NCBI GenBank assembly: GCA_028719205.1
Contig: JAQUKH010000001.1
Span: 16,603-80,602, forward strand
DNA from: a bacterium
GTDB taxonomy: Bacteria > JACRDZ01 > JAQUKH01
Length of the DNA stretch: 64,000 nucleotides
Direction: 5' to 3'
Shown here: positions 54,401 to 62,342 of the stretch, piece after piece
Position numbering within the stretch: the stretch's first letter is position 1
How the letters are laid out: each line of letters begins with the position of its first letter
The notes under the pieces: model-generated
The model's input: the letters and a program-made list of their open reading frames with translations, nothing else
Told to the model about the DNA's origin: nothing
The model's database searches: none
Position numbers and translations under genes: made by a program

Positions 54401-55588
54401 TTTATTATCGTTTATTTTACAGAGGGCTTTTATTGCTTCAGCACGGATATTCTCTCTCTGATAATAACCTGTACGTTTTTTTTCATTTTCAACTATATAT
54501 ATAAGATGATCTACAGCTCGATTGTCAACGATTTCACCTAAAGTCTTTACTACACCATATTTGACAGCTATCTCTCCATCATAAATCATTTTTAATAATT
54601 GAGGAACTGCTTCTTTTCCAATTTTCACACATCCATTCCAGTCTCTTTTAGCTATCAAAAAAGATATTTTATCATTAATATCCGCAAATTCATGTTTATC
54701 TAATATTTCTGCTGTTATTTCTCTTATACGATAATCTTTATCCTTTAACTTTCTTATAAATGGTTCAACTGTTAAATTACTTATTAAAACTAATGGTTCT
54801 ATTGTTTTATCTCTGTATCTTTCATCGTTTAATTTATTTAAAAGTGGATTAATCGCAGGTTCGCCTATTTTAACGATGGCATTTTTAGCTTCTGTACTCA
54901 CATCGCTGTTTTTATCTATCAGTAATGAAATTAATGGCTCTACCGCCTTACTATCTCCGATATTCCCTAAAGCTATGGCGGCATCTGCGCGGACATCTGC
55001 AGATTCATCTTTAAGGACATTTATAAGAAAATCTACCGCCCATTTATCCTTTATTTCTCCTAACGCGTAAGCCGCTTCGCATCGGACATCACTATTTTCA
55101 TCCTGAAGCGCGGTTATAAGGGCTTCCACCGCCTTAGGGCTTTTTATTTTACCCAAGGCTTCCGCCGCCCTCCACTTTATTTCACTATTATTGATTTTAA
55201 TTTCATAAAGAAGCGAGTCTACCGCGTCAACATATCCGATTTCGCCTAAAGCCTTTATTGCTAATTTATGATTATTGAGGTTACTGTCTTTTAAAGCGTT
55301 GATCAATGGTGGGATTGCTTTATTATTCTTAATTTTTCCTAACGCTTCGATTGCTTTTAAACGAACAAAAGAATGCTTATCATTTAACACTTCAATTAAG
55401 AATTCGACCGCTGAGGCATCTTTACTTTCACCTAACGCTTCAACGGCTTTTGAACGGATAGACCAATTTGCGTCTTTTAATTGTTCAATTAATATTTTAG
55501 TGTCAATTTGGGATCGCGCGGTTATCGGATGGGAAAAGATTACAATTGAAATAATAATGAAAAGTATTTTTTGTTTTCCTTTTATCAT
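51404..55588 (-). CDS. Exported HEAT-TPR-CHAT protease (1394 aa)
   Basis: The start is placed at the ATG at 55588 (MIKGKQKILFIIISIVIFSH), with AGGA seven bases upstream; the longer frame needs TTG. After the signal peptide, PBS-lyase/HEAT repeats of about 31 residues run to about 510 (ANWSIRSKAVEALGESKDAS pattern). TPR-like units follow (about 555-800), for example KMSRYSEAEQLYVRSLKIRD, then a helical linker and a C-terminal CHAT domain (about 1000-1394). Catalytic residues are HIASHGFFLT (His ~1213) and LSACDTGVG (Cys ~1306). CHAT is a caspase-clan cysteine protease. It is closely similar to the next protein. Confidence 0.9.
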   Translation of the reverse strand: MIKGKQKILFIIISIVIFSHPITARSQIDTKILIEQLKDANWSIRSKAVEALGESKDASAVEFLIEVLNDKHSFVRLKAIEALGKIKNNKAIPPLINALKDSNLNNHKLAIKALGEIGYVDAVDSLLYEIKINNSEIKWRAAEALGKIKSPKAVEALITALQDENSDVRCEAAYALGEIKDKWAVDFLINVLKDESADVRADAAIALGNIGDSKAVEPLISLLIDKNSDVSTEAKNAIVKIGEPAINPLLNKLNDERYRDKTIEPLVLISNLTVEPFIRKLKDKDYRIREITAEILDKHEFADINDKISFLIAKRDWNGCVKIGKEAVPQLLKMIYDGEIAVKYGVVKTLGEIVDNRAVDHLIYIVENEKKRTGYYQRENIRAEAIKALCKINDNKSRDYLITRFSDEDDEILTAVRAYFGGINNLPIDLLITKLNNEDSSVRNAVALSLLQIGIPAVEKLIIALDNSDLDIRAYSACILGYIQDKRAVQPLRNKIKDKEIQSVVVKALRSLGKYEPSNDEEKDAYDNGPDGKKYYDIWGIVGKAEDFYASGQYEKAIEYGKWALEMKEKFPRDGYIDPYTTHHDYYNDLVKILDDLAGYYEKMSRYSEAEQLYVRSLKIRDKRSGKDHIAIAESLDNLAGFYMKTGRYAEAEPLYVRCLEIRESDKILGKYDPTYCEFHLLRSLKNLALLYETTKRYSEAEQLYLQSLEIYKDDPVLNNLSPRSEVLARLDNLSLLSNRTGRNTESELLNKQTLKEDPVSIKGYNNLALFYVSTEKHKLAHTNFMLGINIRMKNIDNIFSLFSERQKIAYISATNSEMNYFFSHIAQYQSKDINSVRDGLDEWLQWKGIVTESQSRYEELISDTNDPMIINDYKRLIEIKGEITRLTFSSSAKMDNKKGKEKLSILDEEKEKIESKLSTMSKTYALEKRIGQIDSKSIAKLLPKGSYLIEFVCPEFYNFKDRKFEDAHYLAFILSSDERRPVGFVDLGKADNINKIIEEYRIKAKGIVDEEERTRKTNVSESRELRDIRIESVLKESKKGRDEIAKKLYNKIFASLKDYLGEGKNIFISPEGNLNFIPFEVLISSDGKYLLDQYQFNYITAGRDIMRFTAKNEPSNNEMIIMADPDFDLGTDKKEMLLAKLDAGGKENLQFSREMRGINFGRLTGTRVEGEVIRNILKEKYGKEPKLFLGDQALEGVLMNNKNPKILHIASHGFFLTDEMMDMMTKNDPENTRGLSGEEMRNILIIEDKVNKESQSIGNPMLRSGIALSGANTSLNSGRDKGIVVAEKISGLNLRGTELVVLSACDTGVGEVKKGEGVFGLKRAFILAGAKTLVMSLWKVPDEETKDLMIEFYKRMADGKGKAEALREAKLKIKEKNPNPFYWGGFVSIGDPN

Positions 55589-55641
55589 AATCAATTCCTA
55601 ATTTTATCCAGCATATTTAATTACTGCCTGATTTATTTGGT

Positions 55642-58600
55642 CTAATCCGGATTTCCTATGGAAACAAAACCTCCCCAGTAAAAAGGATTGGGATTTTTTT
55701 CTTTTATCTTAAGTTTTGCTTCTCTTAATGCCACAGCTTTACTTTTGCCATCCGACATGCGTTTATAAAATTCTATCATCAGGTCTTTTGTTTCCTCATC
55801 AGGCACTTTCCACAAACTCATTACCAACGTCTTTGCTCCTGCAAGGATGAAGGCACGCTTAAGACCGAACACTCCCTCTCCTTTTTTAACTTCTCCGACA
55901 CCTGTATCGCAGGCTGACAATACAACAAGCTCTGTTCCTCTTAATCTAAGCCCGCTTATTTTTTCCGCTACGACAATTCCTTTATCCCTGCCCAAGTTAA
56001 GGGATGTATTTGCTCCAGCTAACGCAATCCCTGAACGCAGCATTGGGTTTCCTATGCTTGGACGTTCTTTATTAACCTTATCCTCTATTATTGATATATT
56101 TCTTATTTCTTCATCTGACAAACCTCTTGTACTATCCTGAGAACTACTTGTAAGCATATCCATCATCTCATCTGTAAGAAAAAATCCATGTGAGGCGATA
56201 TGAAGTATTTTTGGATTTTTATTATTCATCAAAACACCTTCTAAAGCCTGATCACCCAGAAATAATTTAGGTTCTTTTTCATATTTTTCTTTGAGAATTT
56301 TGCTTATGGCTTCTCCTTCCTCCCTTGTTCCAGATAGCCTTCCAAAATTTACCCCTCTCATCTCTCTGGAAAACTGTAAATTTTCTTTCTCCCCTACATC
56401 TAATTTGGCTAAAACTATTTCTTTTTTATCTGTTCCAAGGTCAAAATCAGGATCAGCCATTACTACAATTTCATTATTAGTAGAATCATTTTCTGCGTTA
56501 AAACGCATTATATCTCTTCCCGCAGTTATATAGTTGAATTGGTATTCATCTATAAGGTATTTCCCATCTGATGAAATGAGAACTTCAAAAGGAATAAAAT
56601 TTAGATTGCCCTCAGGGCTGATAAAGATATTCTTCCCTTCTCCGAGAAAATCTTTAAGAGGAGCAAATATATTATTATAGAGTTTCTTTGAAATTTCATC
56701 ACGGCTGTTTTTAGATATTTTTAGAGCACCTTCTATTTTTATATCCCTGTTCACTGAAACATCCTTATTACTGGCATTTTCTTCTTCATCCACAATCCAT
56801 TTAGCCTTTGTCCGATACTCCTCGATCAATTTATTAATATTATCAGCCTTCCCAATATCTATTAAACCTACAGGCTTCCCTTCATCCGAAGAAAGAATAA
56901 ATGCCAGATAATGTGGGTCTCCCATTTTTCTATCTGTGAAACTATAAAAATCAGGGCAGGCAAACTCTATCAGATATGATCCTTTGGGAAGCATTTTTGC
57001 AATACTTTTACTATCAATCTTTCCGATCCTTTTCTCTAAGGCATAGGTTTTACTCATTGTACTCAATCTTGACTCAATATTCTCTTTTTCTTTCTCCAAA
57101 ACAGAAAGCTTTTCTTTATACTCTTTATCATTTATTTTTCCTAAATCGGAAAATGTAAGTTTTACTATCTCATTTTTTACTTCAATCAATTTATTAAAAT
57201 CAATAATTACTTTTGGATCATTTGAATCAGAAAGAAGCTCCTCATACCTTGACTGCGACTCTGTCACTATTCCTTTCCACTGAAGCCAGATATCAAGCCC
57301 GTCTTTTACAAAATTAATATCTTCAGATTGAAACTGAGCAATATGGCTTAGAAAACAATTCATTTCTGAATTTACAGTGGAAATATAATCTATTTTCTGT
57401 CTCTCGGAATACTTGATAAATATATTGTCTATATTCTTTTTTCTTACATTTATTGCTGAAATAAAATTGGAATGAGCAAGTGTATGTTTTCCTGTTGATC
57501 CATAAAATAACGCTAAATTATTTATATATTTTGCAATATTTGGATTATTATTTCCTAAAGGTAATCCCATAATATTCAGATACTCCAAATAGAGCGGTTC
57601 TAATTTTTGATATCGGCCGGTTTTTTCATAAATAAATACCAGATTGTCAAGCATACTTATAGTTTTTTCACCTAAAGATGAAGAACTTGCCCAACCATTA
57701 ATGATTTTATCCAAATATATATTTATAGCCTTAATATAAAACGGTTCTGCTTCTTTATATTTACCAGTCATAAAGTAAATATCAGCCAAATTAATTAAGA
57801 TTTGAGATAAATCAAATGCAGCCGAACGCTTTTGAATGAACGAACTTCCAAAAGTTATTTTTTCACTATTAATATTATTGGCACCTAAATATTTCTCCAA
57901 AATATCTATAACCTTTTTTTCATGCGATATTGCTTCCTCATATTTCCCATCATTAAAAAGTATTTTAGCTTGCTGATACATTTTTTTAGCTTCCTCAATT
58001 CCTGTTGTATCTGGAAGATAACACTCTGCTTTTTCTTCATCATTTGACGGTATCCATTTCAACTTAGCTAGAGCATCAACAACTAACTTACGATTATCAA
58101 TGTTTTTATCCTTTAATATTTCAATTAACGGTTGAACAGCACTAGTATCTCCTATATCCCCCAAAGCTGAAACTGCACAAGACTTTACCTGACTCTTTTC
58201 ATCTTTTATTTTTTTAATAAGCGGCTGAACAGCCCTTCTATCTTTTATCTGACCCAAAATGTTGGCTGCGCTTTCACGAATACACCAATCACTATCATCT
58301 AAAACAATAATCAATTTTTCTACAGACTGGACACCATATTTTATTAAAGAATTACTCGCTTCTTTGCGGATATTTATATTCTCATCTTTGAGTTTAGTAA
58401 TGAGTATATCAATCGGGGGATTAGTTGTTTCTTCTGATAATAATTTTATAGCAATTAGTCTGATATCAGAATCATCATGGTTAATTTGACTAATAAGAAA
58501 ATCCTTAGTTTTATTATCATTTATATCATAAAGGGCATTTGCTGCTTTTTTTCGAAATACATAATCACCTTGTTTAACTAAATCTATAAGATAATTTATA

Positions 58601-61524
58601 GACCAGCTATTACCAATTTTTCCCAAAGCTTCTACTGCTCTAATTTTCATCTTAAAATTCTTATTATTAATTATATTTACTGCTGATTCGCCAAGACTTG
58701 CGTATTTATCCCACTCTTTTTTTGCCACATAGTATGAAACTTTATCTTCAATACTTTCTGGAACCCAACCCAGTTTAGCTAAAGCATTTGCAGCATCAGA
58801 AGATATAGAAACAAATTCATGATCAAGCGCGAGAATAAGGGGTTCTAATTTTAGTTCATTAATAGGCGGTTTTACTGCTGAGTTGGCGCCAACATTACCA
58901 ATAGCTTGTATTAATACATTATTATCAAATCTGTTCCCACTATTTTTAAATATTGCAAGCAGCGGTTCAAGTACGCTAATATCTCCTATTTCACCCAACG
59001 AATTTAATGCCGCCAAATTAACATAATAAGTTTCATGACTATATAATAAATCTAACAACGGTTTAACTGCCGGTTTACCTGCTTTGACAAATATTTTAGT
59101 TGCATTATAATGTTCTATCTTGTTCTCTCGGAGAGCCTTTATAGTAGGAACGATAGCTTCTTCTCCCATTTTTACCAACGCATCAATTGCTTCCATATAT
59201 TTTGATTTTTCATATACAGATAAAAAAGGTTGTATTGCTCTTATGTCACCTATTTCACTCAAAGCCTTTATCGCTGCAATACTAATATCCCTGTTTTCAT
59301 CATTAAGCATTTTTATAAGCTGTGGGACTGCTTCTTTACCAATTTTTACACATTCATTCCAACTTCTTTTCGCGATCAATATAGTTATTTTTTCATTAAT
59401 ATCCTTAGGTTCATATTTTAATTTAATTAATATATCTGCCGCTATTTCCCTTAAACGATAATCTTTATCATTTAGTTTTTTTATTAGCGGTTCTGCTTTC
59501 GAATTACCTATGTTAACTAATAATTCTATTGCCTTATTACTGAATCTATCATCGTTTAATTTTTTTACCAGCAGCTCAATCGCAGGCTCACCTATTTTGA
59601 CAATGGCATTTTTGGCTTCTGCAATAACTTCGTTATTTTTATCTGTCAATAACGATATTAACGGTTCAACAGCTTTACCATCTCCAATATTTCCTAAAGC
59701 GATAGCGGCCTCTATACGAACATTTTCATATTCATCCTTGAGAACATTAATAAGAAAATCTATAGTCTGTTTATCCTTTATTTCTCCTAGCATATAAGCC
59801 GCCTCGCTTCGTACATCGCTATTTTCATCCTGAAGCGCGGTTATAAGAGCTTCCACGTCCTTAGAACTTTTTATTTTATCCAAAGCTTCCTTCTTTCTGG
59901 ATTTTTTGCTTTTGTTTATAAGAAAATCTATATCCAGGCCATCACTATTTTCGTGTAAAATCTTTATTACACTAACTCGAATTTCTGGTTTCTTTTTTTT
60001 AAGCGAATCAATCAATTCTTCTACTGCCGGCTGTCCTATTTTTAATAAAACAATAGTTATCTGTCTATAATTCTTTTCATTTATTTTATTTATTAATAAA
60101 TTTACAGCTGTTTCCCCAAGATTTACACATTTATCCCATTCTTCTTTTACTACATAATATGAAGCTTTTTCATCAATACTTTCAGGTACCCACCCAATTT
60201 TACCTAATGCCAGTGCTGCTGTTTTTTTAACATTATCATTTTCATCATCTAATAATAATATTAGTGATTCAGCAGCAGGTTCACCTATTTTGATAAATAT
60301 TCTGGACGCATCTTCATCAGATAATATGCCTTTTCTGAAAGCAATTATACTTGGTTGTAAAGCTTCCATTCCTATTTTCCCTAACGCGTCTGCTACTTCT
60401 TTATGTGTTGAATTATCATATATAGAAAGAAGCGGTTTTATAGCCCTGCTGTCGCCTATTTCACCTAAAGCTTCAATTACAACACCGGCATTTTTATAAT
60501 TAAGCATATTAATTAATAGAAGTACTCCTTCATCACTCATTTTTGCGCAACCATTCCAATCTCTTTTTGATAGCATAAACAATAACTTTTCATTAATATT
60601 ATCCGGTTCATATTTTAATTTAATTAATATATCTACAGCTTTTTTCACTATACTATAATCTTTTTCATTTAACTTTATCCGTAAAGACTCTATGGTTGAG
60701 TTACCTATTAAAATTAATGATTCAATTACTTTATCAGAGAATTTATCATCATTTAATTTATCTATTAGCAGATTAATTGCAGGTTCACCTATTTTAACTA
60801 GGGCTGTTTTAGCTTCCAAACTTACATCGCTGTTTTGATCTATCAGTAATGGAATTAACGGCGCTACTGCTTTACTGTCTCCAACATTCCCCAAAGCAGT
60901 AGCAGCATCACGGCGAACATTTTCAGATTCATCTTTAAGAGCATTTATAAGTAAATCCTCTGCCGATTTAACCTTCATTTCTCCTAAAGCGTATGCCGCT
61001 TCGCTTCGAACATCGCTATTTTCATCCTGAAGCGCGCTTATAAGGGCTTCCATGGCCTTAGAGCTTTTTATTTTCCCCAGGGCTTCCACAGCTCTCCATT
61101 TTATTTCACTATCATTGCTTTTAAATTCAGAAAGAAGAATATCTACTGCTTCAATATCTCCGATTTCACCTAAAGCCTCTATTGCCGCCTTATGATTATT
61201 AAGATTACTGTCTTTTAAAGCGTTGACCAATGGTTGGACTGCTTTCTTATCCGTAATTTTCCCTAACGCTTCAATTGATTTTAACCGCACAAATGGATGC
61301 TTATCATTTAACGCTTCAATTAAAATATCTACGACTGAAGCGTCTTTACTTTCTCCTAATGCTTCAACGGCTTTCGAACGGATAGACCAATTTGCGTCTT
61401 TTAATTGTTCAATTAATACTTTTGTACCGACTTGTGATTGAGCCATAATCAGATTGCAAAAGATTACAAATAAATATAGAGTTAAAAACAATAGTATTCT
61501 TTTCTTTTCGATTATTATTATCAT
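55642..61524 (-). CDS. Exported HEAT-TPR-CHAT protease, expanded paralogue (1960 aa)
   Basis: The signal peptide (residues 1-28) ends NLIMAQ. HEAT repeats run to about 1290, interrupted by recurrent linkers of the type WVPESIDEKASYYVVKEEWD that sit between repeat blocks. TPR-like units occur about 1330-1470, and a CHAT domain (about 1570-1960) has HIASHGFFLT (His ~1779) and LSACDTGVG (Cys ~1872). The CHAT half and the first ~250 residues are nearly the same as in the 1394-aa protein, while the HEAT region is more than doubled. A block from about 170-340 is repeated at about 555-745. This is a tandem duplication with internal array growth. Confidence 0.9.
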   Translation of the reverse strand: MIIIIEKKRILLFLTLYLFVIFCNLIMAQSQVGTKVLIEQLKDANWSIRSKAVEALGESKDASVVDILIEALNDKHPFVRLKSIEALGKITDKKAVQPLVNALKDSNLNNHKAAIEALGEIGDIEAVDILLSEFKSNDSEIKWRAVEALGKIKSSKAMEALISALQDENSDVRSEAAYALGEMKVKSAEDLLINALKDESENVRRDAATALGNVGDSKAVAPLIPLLIDQNSDVSLEAKTALVKIGEPAINLLIDKLNDDKFSDKVIESLILIGNSTIESLRIKLNEKDYSIVKKAVDILIKLKYEPDNINEKLLFMLSKRDWNGCAKMSDEGVLLLINMLNYKNAGVVIEALGEIGDSRAIKPLLSIYDNSTHKEVADALGKIGMEALQPSIIAFRKGILSDEDASRIFIKIGEPAAESLILLLDDENDNVKKTAALALGKIGWVPESIDEKASYYVVKEEWDKCVNLGETAVNLLINKINEKNYRQITIVLLKIGQPAVEELIDSLKKKKPEIRVSVIKILHENSDGLDIDFLINKSKKSRKKEALDKIKSSKDVEALITALQDENSDVRSEAAYMLGEIKDKQTIDFLINVLKDEYENVRIEAAIALGNIGDGKAVEPLISLLTDKNNEVIAEAKNAIVKIGEPAIELLVKKLNDDRFSNKAIELLVNIGNSKAEPLIKKLNDKDYRLREIAADILIKLKYEPKDINEKITILIAKRSWNECVKIGKEAVPQLIKMLNDENRDISIAAIKALSEIGDIRAIQPFLSVYEKSKYMEAIDALVKMGEEAIVPTIKALRENKIEHYNATKIFVKAGKPAVKPLLDLLYSHETYYVNLAALNSLGEIGDISVLEPLLAIFKNSGNRFDNNVLIQAIGNVGANSAVKPPINELKLEPLILALDHEFVSISSDAANALAKLGWVPESIEDKVSYYVAKKEWDKYASLGESAVNIINNKNFKMKIRAVEALGKIGNSWSINYLIDLVKQGDYVFRKKAANALYDINDNKTKDFLISQINHDDSDIRLIAIKLLSEETTNPPIDILITKLKDENINIRKEASNSLIKYGVQSVEKLIIVLDDSDWCIRESAANILGQIKDRRAVQPLIKKIKDEKSQVKSCAVSALGDIGDTSAVQPLIEILKDKNIDNRKLVVDALAKLKWIPSNDEEKAECYLPDTTGIEEAKKMYQQAKILFNDGKYEEAISHEKKVIDILEKYLGANNINSEKITFGSSFIQKRSAAFDLSQILINLADIYFMTGKYKEAEPFYIKAINIYLDKIINGWASSSSLGEKTISMLDNLVFIYEKTGRYQKLEPLYLEYLNIMGLPLGNNNPNIAKYINNLALFYGSTGKHTLAHSNFISAINVRKKNIDNIFIKYSERQKIDYISTVNSEMNCFLSHIAQFQSEDINFVKDGLDIWLQWKGIVTESQSRYEELLSDSNDPKVIIDFNKLIEVKNEIVKLTFSDLGKINDKEYKEKLSVLEKEKENIESRLSTMSKTYALEKRIGKIDSKSIAKMLPKGSYLIEFACPDFYSFTDRKMGDPHYLAFILSSDEGKPVGLIDIGKADNINKLIEEYRTKAKWIVDEEENASNKDVSVNRDIKIEGALKISKNSRDEISKKLYNNIFAPLKDFLGEGKNIFISPEGNLNFIPFEVLISSDGKYLIDEYQFNYITAGRDIMRFNAENDSTNNEIVVMADPDFDLGTDKKEIVLAKLDVGEKENLQFSREMRGVNFGRLSGTREEGEAISKILKEKYEKEPKLFLGDQALEGVLMNNKNPKILHIASHGFFLTDEMMDMLTSSSQDSTRGLSDEEIRNISIIEDKVNKERPSIGNPMLRSGIALAGANTSLNLGRDKGIVVAEKISGLRLRGTELVVLSACDTGVGEVKKGEGVFGLKRAFILAGAKTLVMSLWKVPDEETKDLMIEFYKRMSDGKSKAVALREAKLKIKEKNPNPFYWGGFVSIGNPD

Positions 61525-61661
61525 CTGTTTTCTCTTTTATTTCTGTTTAGATCTGTTCTGAATTTTATAACCAATGTTCTTAGTTTTTTGTTATGTACTC
61601 TATATTTTATGCAAAACCTATTATACACGATGTATGATTTCAAAAAACGGTTAATTTTTGA

Positions 61662-61681
61662 AATACAGAAATTTCTGTATT
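61662..61681. promoter_or_regulatory. 20-bp perfect palindrome upstream of the 1960-aa CHAT gene
   Basis: AATACAGAAA and TTTCTGTATT (61662-61681) form a perfect dyad about 138 nt upstream of the CHAT gene start. A TATAAA-like -10 candidate and a smaller dyad ATACA-CGA-TGTAT (about 61623-61635) lie between it and the gene. It could be a repressor or activator operator. Recognised by eye only. Confidence 0.4.
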
Positions 61682-61713
61682 AATAGATTTTTCTATTTCT
61701 TTTACATTTACAA

Positions 61714-61917
61714 CTAATATTCTACATAATCTAATGGCAATTCAGACCATATAATAAAGAACAAAACAATTCCTATCGAAAGACTGATAATTCCTCCGAT
61801 TAATATATTTCTATACTCTATGGTTTTCATTCCTAAACAGCTAAGTGTTATCCATAAACCTATTATAATATTCATAATATTCAAGATCACTAATATTCCA
61901 TTCTTTTCCTTTTTCAT
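61714..61917 (-). CDS. Two-span small membrane protein
   Basis: A 67-aa protein with a good GGAG ribosome site, two hydrophobic spans (about residues 8-28 and 38-58) separated by KTIEYRN, and an acidic tail SELPLDYVEY. No family recognised. It lies upstream of the CHAT gene on the same strand, 190 nt away, in a region rich in inverted repeats. It could be a small accessory of the protease cluster or unrelated. Confidence 0.55.
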   Translation of the reverse strand: MKKEKNGILVILNIMNIIIGLWITLSCLGMKTIEYRNILIGGIISLSIGIVLFFIIWSELPLDYVEY

Positions 61918-61953
61918 TCTTTTTTCTCCTTTTTTTAGTCTGGTTTTTAAAAT

Positions 61954-62073
61954 AAGCGTTCAGTACACAGCTCTCAGCATTCGGCCAGAATCAGGGGGAG
62001 GGAAACCCTTGATCCTTTTGGATTTTATAATCTTTAATTATTAAGATAGCTAATTGCTGGTGACTGAACGCTT
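61954..62073. repeat. 11-bp inverted repeat enclosing about 98 nt, with a partial copy nearby
   Basis: AAGCGTTCAGT (61954-61964) and ACTGAACGCTT (62063-62073) are perfect complements. Inside is a GGGAGGGAAACCC hairpin region near 61995-62010. CTCTCAGCATTCGGC (61971-61985) recurs with one mismatch at 62291-62305. No ORF is visible. It may be a short non-autonomous repeat element or a structured RNA; the 62100-62342 stretch otherwise holds only a hairpin. Confidence 0.45.
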
Positions 62074-62232
62074 CTGCATATAATTAATATGCAAGACTCA
62101 TGCCATAGACTAAACAAAAAAAGTGTTTTTTGCGGAAATAGCGCTAACTAGCTATAAACATTGACTATATATTTTTTCAGTTTTTTATTAGGATTTTTCA
62201 GAGGGTTTTAACTATTTTAACTTTGCGGAATG

Positions 62233-62252
62233 ATGCATGGAAAACCATGCAT
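62233..62252. repeat. 8-bp hairpin with an extra copy of one arm
   Basis: ATGCATGG (62233-62240), AAAA loop, CCATGCAT (62245-62252), and a third copy CCATGCAT at 62263-62270. It lies about 90 nt past the stop of the caspase-LamG gene on the reverse strand. It may help end its transcript, although no T-run follows closely. Confidence 0.4.
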
Positions 62253-62342
62253 ATATTTGATTCCATGCATTAATTGTAGACGAGTAATCACTCTCAGCAA
62301 TCGGCAACGAAACGTACACATCTTTTGACAATCCATCCCACT

